Shown: in pieces, positions 37,130 through 47,416 of the stretch
How the letters are laid out: the number at the start of each line of letters is the position of its first letter
How positions within the stretch are numbered: position 1 is the stretch's first letter
Assembly (NCBI GenBank): GCA_020112395.1
Contig: JACCEK010000002.1
Coordinates: forward strand, 186,001 to 250,000
Reading direction: 5' to 3'
DNA from: Aerococcaceae bacterium DSM 111021
Lineage (GTDB): Bacteria; Bacillota; Bacilli; Lactobacillales; Aerococcaceae
Length of the DNA stretch: 64,000 nucleotides
The notes under the pieces: generated by a model
The model's database searches: none
Told to the model about the DNA's origin: nothing
Seen by the model: only the letters and a program-made list of their open reading frames with translations
Translations under genes and position numbers: made by a program

Positions 37130-37759
37130 CTATCTTATAATTTTACCTCGCGTACCTTTCGTAAAACCACAGGCATTCGCTTCATCATAGTCAATATGCA
37201 TAAACGTTCTAAATTTCGGGCTTATTCTGACTACAACATCATCGAATATTAAGGGTCTACCACTTAGTACTTTAACTTTCACAACTTCTTGATCCACTAC
37301 ACCTAACTGTTCAGCGTCTTTATCATTTACATGAATATGTCTTTTCGCCACGATGACGCCTTCATTGATAGAGTATGTGCGAGACCCATTCATTAACACT
37401 ATTCCGGGAGATCCATCAATATCGCCACTTAATTTTAGAGGTGCTCTTACTCCTAATGGGCGTGCATCTGTAAATGATATTTCAACTTGGGTTTCTTTTC
37501 TAACTGGACCTAAAATACTCACATTATGCAGAACACCTTTAGGCCCTACAATTGTAACTCGTTCTTGCGAAGCAAATTGACCTGGCTGGGATAAGTATTT
37601 CATTGGAGTGAGTTTATACCCTTCGCCAAACAATACGTCAACAGCTTCTTGTGATAGATGAATATGTCTACCACTTGCTTCAATTTCAAAAGTATTGCTC
37701 AGTTCGCTATTCACACGTTCTGCAACTTTGTCGATGAGCTCATTCATTTTCATATGCAT
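37130..37759 (-). CDS. eutD: PduL-type phosphotransacylase
   Basis: 209 residues. SGRHIHLSQEAVDVLFG and AKRHIHVN are the two His-rich zinc motifs of PduL; GPVRKETQVEIS and SPKFRTFMHID also match. It turns acetyl-CoA to acetyl phosphate and recycles CoA in the microcompartment. The N-terminal helix MNELIDKVAERVNSEL fits a targeting peptide. pduL is an equally used name. Confidence 0.93.
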   Translation of the reverse strand: MHMKMNELIDKVAERVNSELSNTFEIEASGRHIHLSQEAVDVLFGEGYKLTPMKYLSQPGQFASQERVTIVGPKGVLHNVSILGPVRKETQVEISFTDARPLGVRAPLKLSGDIDGSPGIVLMNGSRTYSINEGVIVAKRHIHVNDKDAEQLGVVDQEVVKVKVLSGRPLIFDDVVVRISPKFRTFMHIDYDEANACGFTKGTRGKIIR

Positions 37760-37783
37760 TTGCTCCTTTTGTTTCCTAGTAAT

Positions 37784-38443
37784 TTATAACACATAATTTT
37801 TGTATTTCTCAATTAAAGTCACTGTAAAATCTAATAACCAAACAATTAAGTGTATACAATCACTACTCAGAGTCATTTCTTGATCATTGATTACTTTATA
37901 AACACCTGACTTTAAATCTAGATAAATTTTAAATAACTGTAAAGACTGCGTTGAGTCAGTATAGCTAGGTTCGGTACCATCAGAATATTGTTTGACAAAT
38001 TTTGAGTTGCCGATATAAAATTCATGTCTTTTTTTAGACAAATCAGTTTGGCTCTCTTTATTCTGTAGATTGAGTTTCACTTCTTTTAATATCTGCTTTA
38101 ATGCTTCTAACTCTAAGACAAATGTTTGGTGCTTTAGATTGTCTTTTTGAAGCAAGATAATGTCTAGAATGCTTCTGTCTAACTCAATACCTAACTGGGA
38201 CCTATTATCTTGACTGACCTTAAAGAGTGTCGAATGACCTTCTTCAACATTAGGTAACGTTGATTCCTGTACAACACTGACACTCGTTTCACTTTCAGTG
38301 CTCAACTGAATCTTATGTTCATTGAGAAAAGAACGTGCAGCAGGTGTAATGATTGTATCAGCCTGAATCTCTAGTCGTTTACATTTCTTTAAATCTGTCT
38401 CTTTCATTAACTTTCTTATTTTTAATTCGGTAAGAAGTTTCAT
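37784..38443 (-). CDS. eutT: EutT-like protein, diverged cobalamin adenosyltransferase
   Basis: 219 residues. The N-terminus (MKLLTELKIRKL...ITPAARSFLNEH) is the usual start of EutT proteins, and the position behind eutM fits. However, the THLxGN...HPRIxxRGKLD core is not clear (GIELDRSILDIIL instead), and the HX11CCXXC metal motif of the enteric form is absent. It may have lost or changed activity; a PduO-type enzyme at 49070 could replace it. First gene after a terminator-like hairpin. Confidence 0.55.
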   Translation of the reverse strand: MKLLTELKIRKLMKETDLKKCKRLEIQADTIITPAARSFLNEHKIQLSTESETSVSVVQESTLPNVEEGHSTLFKVSQDNRSQLGIELDRSILDIILLQKDNLKHQTFVLELEALKQILKEVKLNLQNKESQTDLSKKRHEFYIGNSKFVKQYSDGTEPSYTDSTQSLQLFKIYLDLKSGVYKVINDQEMTLSSDCIHLIVWLLDFTVTLIEKYKNYVL

Positions 38444-38460
38444 ATTGGCACACTTCCTAT

Positions 38461-38535
38461 AAAAAAAGACTGAAACACTTGTTTTGTCTCAGTCTTTTGA
38501 ATATTTTAGTCCGCATAATGGACTGAGTGAATATT
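38461..38535 (-). promoter_or_regulatory. Attenuator-like hairpins between eutM and eutT
   Basis: Minus strand: AAGACTGAGACA...TGTTTCAGTCTT stem followed by seven T (38497-38461). Upstream CTCAGTC can pair with GACTGAG of the stem as an antiterminator, and AGTCC...GGACT forms another hairpin. No clean ANTAR hexaloop (A1, G4) is visible, so EutV control is uncertain; a partial terminator is the minimal reading. Confidence 0.6.
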
Positions 38536-38544
38536 ATTCTATTA

Positions 38545-38835
38545 TTACTCACCACTATTGTATTCTGGTAAAATAGCATCTACTTCTGTATGTGGACGTG
38601 GAATTACGTGTACAGATACTAATTCTCCAACTGCTTCAGCAGCTGCTGCACCTGCGTCTGTTGCTGCTTTAACCGCTCCAACATCTCCGCGTACCATCAC
38701 TGTTACTAATCCACCACCAACATGTTCTTTACCAATAAGTGTAACGTTTGCTGCCTTAACCATTGCGTCTGCTGCCTCTACCGATGCTACTAAACCACGT
38801 GTTTCGATCATTCCTAATGCTTGTGCGCTTGCCAT
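38545..38835 (-). CDS. eutM: Microcompartment hexameric shell protein EutM
   Basis: 96 residues, single BMC domain: [48 protein letters not shown]. The main facet protein of the shell. AGGAGG lies just before the ATG. Followed by the eutM-eutT hairpin. Confidence 0.97.
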   Translation of the reverse strand: MASAQALGMIETRGLVASVEAADAMVKAANVTLIGKEHVGGGLVTVMVRGDVGAVKAATDAGAAAAEAVGELVSVHVIPRPHTEVDAILPEYNSGE

Positions 38836-38863
38836 AATTAATTCCTCCTAGAATTTGTTTGTT

Positions 38864-40339
38864 TTATTTTAGTTTTTGTAATACTTTTTCTACTAATAAG
38901 TCTAATAATTGGTCTTCATTTATATCTACTTTGCTCGTGTCTGTTGCTACATCATCTACTTTAATGTTTTCAGCTCGTTTAATGTCGTCTAATTCTTTGA
39001 CTCCCTTAGCTGCTCTACGGATATCAAATAAATTCATTGGACTTATATTATCAGAAGTTGAACTTCCTCCAACTGAACCGCATCCTAAAGTCATTGCTGG
39101 GAAAATATCTGTTGTTGCGCCAATCCCTCCTAATGTTGCAGATGTATTTATTAACAAGCGAGATACTGGTGCTTTCAATGTGAACTCTTTAATGATTGCG
39201 TCATTTTTAGAATGAAGTCCCATTGTGTGCCCTGCACCCTCTTGGTTTAATATATTAATGGATAATTCTAACGCTTCTTTCCAAGTATCAACGGTATAAA
39301 ATGCTAAGATTGTACTCAGTTTTTCACGAGAATATGGTGCATGAATACCAACGCGTGATTCTTCAGCAATTAACACTTTAGCTGACACAGGAACATCAAT
39401 CCCTGCCAGGTCCCCTACATATTGTGGTGATCTACCCACAATTTTGGCGTTCATTCGACCATCCGGTCTTAGAATAAATTTCTCTAATTTCTCAGCGTCT
39501 GCTTTAGGTAAGAAGTAGGCACCTTGTTTTTCTAGCTCTTTAACTACACGCTCTTTATTGTTTTTCTCAACAATGATTGATTGCTCAGAGGCACAAACAG
39601 TTCCGTAGTCGAATGTTTTCGATTCCATAATTTGTTTGACTGCTAGTGGTACATCTGCACTGTTTTCGATGAATGCAGGGCCATTACCTGGTCCTACCCC
39701 AATAGCTGGTGTTCCAGATGAGTAGGCAGCTTTAACCATTGCTGATCCACCTGTTGCAAGAATAAGATTTGTATCGTTATTCGTCATTAATTCTTGCGTC
39801 GCGTCCATCGTCACTGTTGTAATAACATTAATCGAATTCTCCGGTAAGCCGGCTTTGACTCCCGCTTCATTCATTACTTTTACAGTTTCAATGATTGATT
39901 TCAATGCACTTGGATGCGGTGAAAAGACGATTGTATTCCCAGCTTTAATTGAAATTAATGCTTTATAGATAACTGTAGAAGTAGGATTCGTTGATGGAAT
40001 TAATCCAGCAATGACACCTTTTGGTACAGCCACTTCTGTGACAGTATCTGTCTCATTAATAATTCCAATTGTTCGCATATCTTCCATTGCTTGAGTCACA
40101 TACTTTGATGCAAAGGCGTTTTTGATGACTTTATCTTGCCATTTACCAAAGCCTGTTTCTTCCGCTGCCATTTTCGCTAATGGTACTCGTTGTGAATAAG
40201 CAGCTTTAGATAGCACTTTAACAATTGTGTCAATTTCTTCTTGAGATAATTGCGCTAATTTTAATTGTGCTTCTTTCGCTTTTGCAAGTAATTGCCGTGT
40301 TTCTTGAATGGATGCTAAATCTTTATATTCAATACTCAC
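38864..40339 (-). CDS. eutE: Acetaldehyde dehydrogenase (CoA-acylating) EutE
   Basis: 491 residues with GTG start, overlapping the eutK stop by one base (TAGTG). Catalytic Cys in [15 protein letters not shown] loop [27 protein letters not shown]. Makes acetyl-CoA from the acetaldehyde released by EutBC. The C-terminus [20 protein letters not shown], after a polar linker, looks like an encapsulation helix, whereas the enteric enzyme carries one at the N-terminus. Confidence 0.95.
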   Translation of the reverse strand: MSIEYKDLASIQETRQLLAKAKEAQLKLAQLSQEEIDTIVKVLSKAAYSQRVPLAKMAAEETGFGKWQDKVIKNAFASKYVTQAMEDMRTIGIINETDTVTEVAVPKGVIAGLIPSTNPTSTVIYKALISIKAGNTIVFSPHPSALKSIIETVKVMNEAGVKAGLPENSINVITTVTMDATQELMTNNDTNLILATGGSAMVKAAYSSGTPAIGVGPGNGPAFIENSADVPLAVKQIMESKTFDYGTVCASEQSIIVEKNNKERVVKELEKQGAYFLPKADAEKLEKFILRPDGRMNAKIVGRSPQYVGDLAGIDVPVSAKVLIAEESRVGIHAPYSREKLSTILAFYTVDTWKEALELSINILNQEGAGHTMGLHSKNDAIIKEFTLKAPVSRLLINTSATLGGIGATTDIFPAMTLGCGSVGGSSTSDNISPMNLFDIRRAAKGVKELDDIKRAENIKVDDVATDTSKVDINEDQLLDLLVEKVLQKLK

Positions 40340-40929
40340 TAATTATTACCTCCTTCATTGACTAATGCTTCAATTAATTTGTCTTTTTCAGCATTTTTTA
40401 TCTGTGATACTTCAATTCCTGAGAGCGGTTGTTTATATGCCAAAGCTCTTAGTTGAGTTACTTTCAATTCACTTAAGGATTCTTTAGTGAATGAATCGGC
40501 TTCACTTTGACTTGACTCTTCAGGTTGTTCTTCAGCTGAAAACAATTGAATTGAAGATCCTGTTTCGGTTTCCTCAATCATAGGCTTTTCTTCTATGACT
40601 GGTTCTTCTTGAGTTTCTTTAATGACTTCAGATTCCTTCGGTTTCTTTGTCTTTATGCTTTTTAATAACATGTTTTCAACTTGCTCATCTAATCTTGCAA
40701 TGACATGGCTTGAAATCAAATTATTCGTCCCTTCCAATGCTCTAACACCTGCCTCAACTGCTGATTGAACTGCTGCAACATCTCCATATAATTCTACGGT
40801 TGTTAATCCGCCACGAATTCGTCGATTCCCTAATAGATTAACATCCGCAGATTTCAAAGCTGCATCACTTGCCACAATCGCTGAAAGCATTCCACTAACT
40901 TCAATTAAACCTAGTGCTCTTATGGCCAC
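40339..40929 (-). CDS. eutK: BMC shell protein with C-terminal extension (EutK-like)
   Basis: 196 residues. BMC domain at 1-90 (RALGLIEVSGMLSAIVASDA, IRGGLTTVELYGDVAAV). A Glu/Ser-rich linker (about 95-150) leads to a small helical domain (SELKVTQLRALAYKQPLSG...KDKLIEAL) that resembles SAP/Rho-N folds. Enteric EutK also carries a C-terminal helical, possibly nucleic-acid-binding, domain, but of another type. The gene name is by analogy. Confidence 0.75.
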   Translation of the reverse strand: MAIRALGLIEVSGMLSAIVASDAALKSADVNLLGNRRIRGGLTTVELYGDVAAVQSAVEAGVRALEGTNNLISSHVIARLDEQVENMLLKSIKTKKPKESEVIKETQEEPVIEEKPMIEETETGSSIQLFSAEEQPEESSQSEADSFTKESLSELKVTQLRALAYKQPLSGIEVSQIKNAEKDKLIEALVNEGGNN

Positions 40930-40942
40930 TTACTCATCCCCT

Positions 40943-41596
40943 TTAATATGCGAGTGGATTGTCTGCAACAGCTTGAACAGCTGCTGCAAATGCATCACAT
41001 GCCGCAGTACAAGCTGATTGACTCCCTGTTAGTAATGCGCCACCAAAGTTCGTTTCAGTAGGTGGTTCATATAACACTTTCATCTCCACATCTGCTGCCT
41101 TTAACGCTGCATCCAAACCAATCATTGCTTCTAGCGGTGGAGCAATTAGGTAAGCTATCGCTTCACCTTCTCTTACACCAGCAACTTCGGATAGATAAGT
41201 CCCACTTCTAGATACGTTATGAGCGAAATAAATGATCGAATTGTCATCATTTGCACTATAGAAACTTGCGTCTCTTTCAATAACTTGCCTTGCTGCATCT
41301 AACCCACTACGCACTTCATCAGGCGAAGGTCCAGCAATAATTCCAATGACTTCTCCAGCTAATTTGGTATTCGCATTATCTGCTCCACCGTAAAAACTTT
41401 TTGCGTAGACAACATCGACAGATGATTTTTTAGTTGCTTCATCTAGGGCAACATAAGTCACATCATCTGAATCTGAGGTAATTATACCTAAGCTCTTTTG
41501 GTTACTTTTTAATTTTAAATGTTTTGCAAGACCCTCATCTACATTGGGAATAATCCTCACAGCTAAAACCTCTGCACCAAGACGTTCGTTTCTCAT
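40943..41596 (-). CDS. eutL: Microcompartment shell protein EutL
   Basis: 217 residues, two fused circularly permuted BMC domains: LAVRIIPNVDEGLAKHL, YVALDEATKKSSVDVVYAKSFYGG, and SRSGTYLSEVAGVREGEAI, GGALLTGSQSACTAACDAF. Forms trimers with a gated pore for large cofactors or substrate. Three bases after the eutC stop. Confidence 0.95.
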   Translation of the reverse strand: MRNERLGAEVLAVRIIPNVDEGLAKHLKLKSNQKSLGIITSDSDDVTYVALDEATKKSSVDVVYAKSFYGGADNANTKLAGEVIGIIAGPSPDEVRSGLDAARQVIERDASFYSANDDNSIIYFAHNVSRSGTYLSEVAGVREGEAIAYLIAPPLEAMIGLDAALKAADVEMKVLYEPPTETNFGGALLTGSQSACTAACDAFAAAVQAVADNPLAY

Positions 41597-41598
41597 TC

Positions 41599-42561
41599 CT
41601 ATTCCTCCTTAGAAACTCGTTTTAATTCGACACCGGATACTTTTGCATCGAGTATCTCCTTAATAACATCAGCAATATATGCTCCAGCTTCAACTGCCGA
41701 AGTTCCCTGACTATGAATATTTGATATAACTGTTCTTCGAGCTTCTGGCATTCCTACCGTTGGCTTATAGGCAATATATGCACTCATCGATTCAGCTGTT
41801 ACTAGACCTGGTCGCTCACCGATTAATAGACATACAACTTTGGCACCCGTGATATCTCCAATTGGATCCATTGCTGGTACACGACAGTGTTTAACGAAGA
41901 CAATATCTCCAAAGTCTAAGTTATATGTTTTTAATCCTTGACGAATTGCTGGGATAATATCTTTAATGTTGGCACCTATTGCGGCTGAACTTAAGCCATC
42001 TCCAACAACAATTGCTACGTCTGCACCGTTAGGAATTGTCTTTTTGATTGTTGCTTTCGCTTCATCAGAGAATTTTCTTCCTAAGTCAGGTCGAGTTACA
42101 TACGTATCCTTGTCTCCACATAGTGTTTCGACCGCAGTTAAGTTCATCTCTTCAATTAATTCATCATCAACATAAGAGAACACGGCATCTTGCGCTGCTG
42201 CGTGATCCGCTCTAAATCTTAAGACAGGTTCAGTCTTATATCTCGTTCCTGAACGACCTAAGCCTAAACGAGCAGGTGTATTTTTCTTCAGTCGTAGGTA
42301 GCCTTCTTTATCATTTGGATTATCTACTAAGTATTGTTCACGAATGTTTACTTCTGTAATATCATCAATAAAACCGTCTTCTATCTCAACATTGTCCGGT
42401 GTCTTATTAGGCACTTTAATGTCATCAACATCGACAGGTGCTTCTTCTTTTACTTCGTCATGGCTACTAGAATTATGACTCGATGACTTTAAAACGGATT
42501 CATCGTCAACAATGTCTACTAATATTGAACGAATAAGTTCTTTTAATTCTACTTGTTCCAC
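41599..42561 (-). CDS. eutC: Ethanolamine ammonia-lyase small subunit EutC
   Basis: 320 residues. [42 protein letters not shown] and [19 protein letters not shown] are family signatures. With EutB it forms the AdoCbl enzyme that splits ethanolamine to acetaldehyde and ammonia. The N-terminal helix ([16 protein letters not shown]) plus a flexible linker fits a shell-targeting peptide. Confidence 0.96.
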   Translation of the reverse strand: MEQVELKELIRSILVDIVDDESVLKSSSHNSSSHDEVKEEAPVDVDDIKVPNKTPDNVEIEDGFIDDITEVNIREQYLVDNPNDKEGYLRLKKNTPARLGLGRSGTRYKTEPVLRFRADHAAAQDAVFSYVDDELIEEMNLTAVETLCGDKDTYVTRPDLGRKFSDEAKATIKKTIPNGADVAIVVGDGLSSAAIGANIKDIIPAIRQGLKTYNLDFGDIVFVKHCRVPAMDPIGDITGAKVVCLLIGERPGLVTAESMSAYIAYKPTVGMPEARRTVISNIHSQGTSAVEAGAYIADVIKEILDAKVSGVELKRVSKEE

Positions 42562-42577
42562 TCTTACACCCCTTCAT

Positions 42578-43945
42578 TTATTTAGTAAGAAATACAGACG
42601 CATCTCCAGCTAAGTCAGTTAACTGGCCATTTTCACTGAATCCCATTTTTTCCAGCCACTCATCAAATTCTTTAATTGGACGTTTATTCAATAATTGACG
42701 AATTGTCGCTGTTTCTTGGAACCCTGTTGTTTGGTAGTTAAGCATAACGTCATCACCATTCGGGATACCCATAATAAAGTTAACACCCGCCACACCAAGT
42801 AGAACGGCAAGATTCTCCACATCATTTTGGTCTGCCTTCATATGGTTTGTATAACAAACGTCAACACCCATCGAAATGCCTGTCAGTTTACCCATAAAGT
42901 GATCTTCTAAACCAGCACGGATAACTTGTTTAGAGTCATATAAATACTCTGGTCCTATGAATCCAACCACTGTATTAACTAGGAATGGATCAAATTTCTT
43001 AGCAAAGCCATAACATCTTGCTTCCATCGTTACTTGGTCAATGTTGTGGTGAGCGTCAGATGATAACTCAGATCCTTGCCCTGTTTCAAAGTACATCACG
43101 TTTGGTCCAACTGCAGTCCCAGTTTTTAATGCCATATCACGCGCTTCGTCTAACATGTTCGCGTCAATACCGAAAGCCGTATTCGCTTTTTCAGATCCTG
43201 CAATTGATTGGAAGACAAGGCCTGTTGGCGCTCCTTCTTCCATTGCTTGCATTTGTGTTGCCACATGGGCAAGCACTACGTGCTGAGTTGGGATGTCCCA
43301 CTCTTCAATGAAATCATTGAACTCATGTAAAATTCGCTTAACACTTTCAGTTCCATCGTTTACAGGGTTAAGACCAATCGTTGCATCCCCAATTCCCATA
43401 GATAATCCTTCCATGACCGAAGCCATAATGCCATCTATGTTATCAGTCGGGTGATTAGGTTGCAGTCTTGCTGAGAATGTTCCAGCTTTACCAATTGTCG
43501 TATTGGCAGTTTTTTCAACGATAATTTTTTGTGCTCCTGCAATTAAATCCATGTTCGTCATGATTTTCGCTACAGCTGCAACCATCTCAGATGTTAATCC
43601 ATTAGAAATCCGGTGAATATCGAAGTTTGTTGTATCATTACTCAAGATCCATTCTCTTAACTCTGCGACTGTCCAGTTTTTGATTTTCTCGTATGTTCTT
43701 AAATTCACGCTATCAATAATAATACGAGTGACTTCATCTTTTTCATAAGGCACAGCAGGATTATTAAATATATCCGATAGCTTTAGATTCGCAACAACTG
43801 TCTTAGCTGCAACTCTTTCCTCTGCCGACTCAGCCGCTAATCCCGCAAGCTCATCGCCTGATTTTTCTTCGTTTGCTTTAGCCAGCGCTTCTAATACACT
43901 TTTGAACTCATAAACACGGCCAAACAATTTTGTTTTTAGTATCAT
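42578..43945 (-). CDS. eutB: Ethanolamine ammonia-lyase large subunit EutB
   Basis: 455 residues, full length TIM barrel. SARLQPNHPTDNIDGIMASV, GDATIGLNPVND, FETGQGSELSSDAHHNIDQV and DVCYTNHMKADQNDVENL are intact catalytic-barrel motifs. 16 bp before eutC. The catalytic heart of the pathway; needs adenosylcobalamin, which explains the salvage and uptake genes around it. Confidence 0.98.
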   Translation of the reverse strand: MILKTKLFGRVYEFKSVLEALAKANEEKSGDELAGLAAESAEERVAAKTVVANLKLSDIFNNPAVPYEKDEVTRIIIDSVNLRTYEKIKNWTVAELREWILSNDTTNFDIHRISNGLTSEMVAAVAKIMTNMDLIAGAQKIIVEKTANTTIGKAGTFSARLQPNHPTDNIDGIMASVMEGLSMGIGDATIGLNPVNDGTESVKRILHEFNDFIEEWDIPTQHVVLAHVATQMQAMEEGAPTGLVFQSIAGSEKANTAFGIDANMLDEARDMALKTGTAVGPNVMYFETGQGSELSSDAHHNIDQVTMEARCYGFAKKFDPFLVNTVVGFIGPEYLYDSKQVIRAGLEDHFMGKLTGISMGVDVCYTNHMKADQNDVENLAVLLGVAGVNFIMGIPNGDDVMLNYQTTGFQETATIRQLLNKRPIKEFDEWLEKMGFSENGQLTDLAGDASVFLTK

Positions 43946-43961
43946 TTGCTTTCCTCCAATA

Positions 43962-45380
43962 TTAGTTAAACACTAAAGTTTTTATTACAACTGGTAAAGC
44001 TTGCCCATTCGATATCGGTTGACCAATATCGATATAATCCCCGTCATTAACGATAACACTGTCAATACAGATGAATTGATAACCCTTAGGTAATTTTGAG
44101 AATAAGTTATGTCCTAAAGCTTTTGCCATATCCTCTTTAATAATGATAATAATCGGATAGTCTTGTTGAATTAACTTCCCAACACCATCAACGATACTGT
44201 CTGCCAAACGTTGTATATAGGCGTAACTTGGATTCTTATCTCCTTCAAAAGAAATCGCAACTGTTTTCGTATCTTCTTCTACTTCAAACCACTGAATTTT
44301 TTGATCAATGACTTCTGAAAGATTCGCTTGCGACGTTTCTTCGGGTGATATCTTAACAACAGGTATATTCTTTAGGGGGAATAAATCCCCTTTGTACATT
44401 ATGGTACTGCCACTCACACTTGTTGTATGTGATCCTGCACCGACAACAGTCGCTCGAATGGTTTCTGCACTTTCTAATACATTGAACTGATTGAATATCT
44501 TGGATTTCTTTATTCTTTGACCAAGAAGAATACCAACATCTCCAAACTGAAAAAGATTATCTTTCTTCTCACGATCAATGAAATCTGCTACCCCACCAGA
44601 AAATGATATGTAATCTGGAACTTGTAAGGTTTTCAATGATTTATTCGTCACTAATAAGTCGAAATATTTATTTTTTTCACCAATACCTGCTAAGTTCTCC
44701 AACACTTCAACGACAATATCAAACAGCTTATCTAATTCAGCGAGGTCTATTTTTTGACCCACTTTAAGCTGAATACCTTCTTTATTAATAATGTCGGTAT
44801 ACTTCGGTGAAATGTAGCCGATTACATTTTGCTTATCCACTTTAATTAAGCGACCGCCAATGTCAAAACATGCTGTATCAATGGTTACCCCATCATCAAA
44901 GACAACTAAGTTAGTTGTTCCTCCTCCGATGTCATAATTCATCGTGACGCACCGATTCTTCTCAGAGTAGCTATAAGCTCCTGATCCTTTACCAGCAATA
45001 ATACTTTCTAAGTCAGGTCCTGCAGTTGCGACCACAAAGTCACCTGCATAACCACTTAGCACATCCGCGACGGCTCTTGAGTTTTCTTTTCGAACCGTCT
45101 CTCCTGTAATAATAATCGCACCCGTTTGAATTTCCTCTGACGTAATACCTGCTTTCTTGTATTGGTCAGAAACAAACTGTTGTATCTTATCCGCTTGAAT
45201 TAAATTGTCATCACCAATAGGTGTAAAAATAATATCACTTTTATAGATAACTTCTTTATCTGTAATACTAATGCTTGGAACAGAAAATGATGATGACGTA
45301 TTTTCAATAACAAGCTCAGATAAAATCATCTGTGTCGTCGATGTTCCAATATCAATTCCAACACTTAACAATTTTGCCAT
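43962..45380 (-). CDS. eutA: Ethanolamine ammonia-lyase reactivating factor EutA
   Basis: 472 residues, actin/HSP70-like fold: VGIDIGTSTTQMILS at the N-terminus, NYDIGGGTTNLVVFD phosphate loop, and SFSGGVADFI. It releases damaged B12 from EutBC using ATP. Abuts eutW (next base) and precedes eutB by 16 bp. Confidence 0.95.
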   Translation of the reverse strand: MAKLLSVGIDIGTSTTQMILSELVIENTSSSFSVPSISITDKEVIYKSDIIFTPIGDDNLIQADKIQQFVSDQYKKAGITSEEIQTGAIIITGETVRKENSRAVADVLSGYAGDFVVATAGPDLESIIAGKGSGAYSYSEKNRCVTMNYDIGGGTTNLVVFDDGVTIDTACFDIGGRLIKVDKQNVIGYISPKYTDIINKEGIQLKVGQKIDLAELDKLFDIVVEVLENLAGIGEKNKYFDLLVTNKSLKTLQVPDYISFSGGVADFIDREKKDNLFQFGDVGILLGQRIKKSKIFNQFNVLESAETIRATVVGAGSHTTSVSGSTIMYKGDLFPLKNIPVVKISPEETSQANLSEVIDQKIQWFEVEEDTKTVAISFEGDKNPSYAYIQRLADSIVDGVGKLIQQDYPIIIIIKEDMAKALGHNLFSKLPKGYQFICIDSVIVNDGDYIDIGQPISNGQALPVVIKTLVFN

Positions 45381-46838
45381 TTATATCACTCTTTTAACTT
45401 TGCTAGTTGTATTTTTAAAATTAATTCTTACAAATGTTCCTGGATTATTTGGCTCAAATACAATTAACCCATTCAACTTACTTTCGACAAAACTCGTCAC
45501 AATCTGCAGTCCTAGATTATGTTTGAATACCTTCTTCTTATCGAAACCGATACCATTATCTGAGATGTTCATTCGAATTAGGCCATCCTCTTCAACAATC
45601 TTAATTCTAACTTCAAACTCTTTGGCGCTCGGATCAAGTCCCACAAAAGCATGTTCTAATGAATTCTGGACAATCTCATTAATGATTAAACCAACAGGCA
45701 CTGCCAAATCAAAGTCTAGATCAATCGTTGCCTCAATCTCTTTAATAATTTGAACATACTTTTTAGAAGCAAAGGAATACAATAAATTACTTACAATAGA
45801 ATTTATGACTTCTTTTAAATTGATCGTATCTACTTTTTTAGTAGATAATAGCTCATGTGTTGTTGCTATTGATAAGACTCTATTGATACTTTCATCTAAT
45901 GCCTTCTGCGCTTCTTGTGAATCTGTTCTACGTGCTTGTAATCTTAATAGAGAAACAATTGTCTGAAGATTATTCTTCACCCGATGGTGAATCTCTTGAA
46001 CGGTCACTAATTCTTTTTCAATAATCATTTCAGTTTCTTTTTGTTTTGTTTTATTGTTTAAGATTTGAACAAAATTTCCCATACCATCTTTATAAATCTT
46101 CTTAGATAAGTAAAACTTCCAGAAAACTACTTCACTCTGTTTAACTTCTCCATCTTCTAACTGTTTAATCTTGTTGAATCTAGAGAAATCTAAAGCCAAA
46201 TTATCATAGTTTAAATCATGGATTGGATTCAAATAACCTATCTCTTTATAGAACTTTTGAGCTTCACGGTTATAATAAACTAACTTTCCTGTTGGATTGA
46301 ATATCATGATGATTTCATCTAGTTCATCGAATATAGTATGACTAGTGACACGTTGAAGTGTTGTTAAATCAACTTGTTCGCGCTCTGTGTGTTTTGAATC
46401 CATCTCATCAAAGTACTCTTCTTCAAAGATAATAACCCCGAGAACTTTATCTTGATAATGAATCGGATAAGCAGTTTGCTTAATTGACACGCCTTCTTGA
46501 GACACTGCGAATAAATTCATCGATGGTTGACCAGTCAATAATGTTCTTATTGGACCTGGTTCATCTTTTCTTAAGGCAATTCGTCCTACAATCTTCTCTT
46601 TATAAATTGACTTACTTTGGAATGGTTTACGGTGCCAAACGACAATCGCTTCATTCGCAATCGGATTCCAGACATCAATAAAAACATCGTGTTTTTGATA
46701 TTCTGGCCCTAATTCTAAGTTATTGGCATAATTGATTAAATACTCAATTTCATTGTTCGATAGAGCTGTATATTTACGTCCTAATCGTTGAATATCTTCC
46801 ATAATTTGTCCTTGACTTGAGTACTTATTATTCATCAA
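45381..46838 (-). CDS. eutW: Sensor histidine kinase EutW
   Basis: 485 residues, no membrane helix, so a soluble sensor. N-terminal H_kinase_N-like region (1-150), PAS-like region (about 170-270), HisKA_2 phospho-acceptor VQEIHHRVKNNLQTIVSLLR, then HATPase boxes INEIVQNSLEHAF and NISDNGIGFD. In Enterococcus this kinase responds to ethanolamine and phosphorylates EutV. Start overlaps the eutV stop by 11 bp. Confidence 0.93.
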   Translation of the reverse strand: MMNNKYSSQGQIMEDIQRLGRKYTALSNNEIEYLINYANNLELGPEYQKHDVFIDVWNPIANEAIVVWHRKPFQSKSIYKEKIVGRIALRKDEPGPIRTLLTGQPSMNLFAVSQEGVSIKQTAYPIHYQDKVLGVIIFEEEYFDEMDSKHTEREQVDLTTLQRVTSHTIFDELDEIIMIFNPTGKLVYYNREAQKFYKEIGYLNPIHDLNYDNLALDFSRFNKIKQLEDGEVKQSEVVFWKFYLSKKIYKDGMGNFVQILNNKTKQKETEMIIEKELVTVQEIHHRVKNNLQTIVSLLRLQARRTDSQEAQKALDESINRVLSIATTHELLSTKKVDTINLKEVINSIVSNLLYSFASKKYVQIIKEIEATIDLDFDLAVPVGLIINEIVQNSLEHAFVGLDPSAKEFEVRIKIVEEDGLIRMNISDNGIGFDKKKVFKHNLGLQIVTSFVESKLNGLIVFEPNNPGTFVRINFKNTTSKVKRVI

Positions 46839-47397
46839 TTAGCACCAGTGTTTCAGCTATCTCCATCATTGACACACGTTTATTCATACTAATTTCACGT
46901 ATCTTTTTATATGCTTCATCTTCAGATATATTCTCTAGATCCATCAGCTTACCTTTTGCTTTTTCAATGACTTTTCGTTCATTAAGCTTTGTATTCAGAC
47001 GTTTAATTTCACCAGACATACGTTTGAATTCTTGACCTTTAGATAGAGATAACTCAACCATTGGAATCAAAGCTCTTTCGTGTAATGGTTTAATTAAATA
47101 GCCTAAAGCACCAAATTCTTTGGCCTTTTGGATGAATGCATCATCACTATAAGCTGTTAGTAATATAATGCCTGACGTTGTTCCTTCTGCCATAATCTTT
47201 TTTGATGCTGTTAACCCATCCAAAAGCGGCATTTTGATATCCATAATAATAAGATCTGGTTCCAATTCTTTACTCATTGCGATGGCTTCAAAACCATCCG
47301 TCGCTTCGCCAACTACTTCATAATTAGCTTGTTTCAACATTTCCTTTAAATCTAGTCTTAATAATGGTTCATCATCAACAATTAAAATCCGTTTCAT
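46828..47397 (-). CDS. eutV: Response regulator with ANTAR RNA-binding domain, EutV
   Basis: 189 residues. Receiver domain (1-120) with acceptor Asp in IIMDIKMP, Thr in LLTAY and Lys in YLIKPL. The C-terminal ANTAR domain (about 130-189: ERKVIEKAKGKLMDLENISE, SMMEIAETLVLID) binds paired hexaloop hairpins in nascent RNA to prevent termination. Likely targets here are the eutG leader (48927-49020) and the EutX-like RNA. Confidence 0.95.
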   Translation of the reverse strand: MKRILIVDDEPLLRLDLKEMLKQANYEVVGEATDGFEAIAMSKELEPDLIIMDIKMPLLDGLTASKKIMAEGTTSGIILLTAYSDDAFIQKAKEFGALGYLIKPLHERALIPMVELSLSKGQEFKRMSGEIKRLNTKLNERKVIEKAKGKLMDLENISEDEAYKKIREISMNKRVSMMEIAETLVLIDE

Positions 47398-47416
47398 TTT
47401 TTCACCTCTAAAAATA

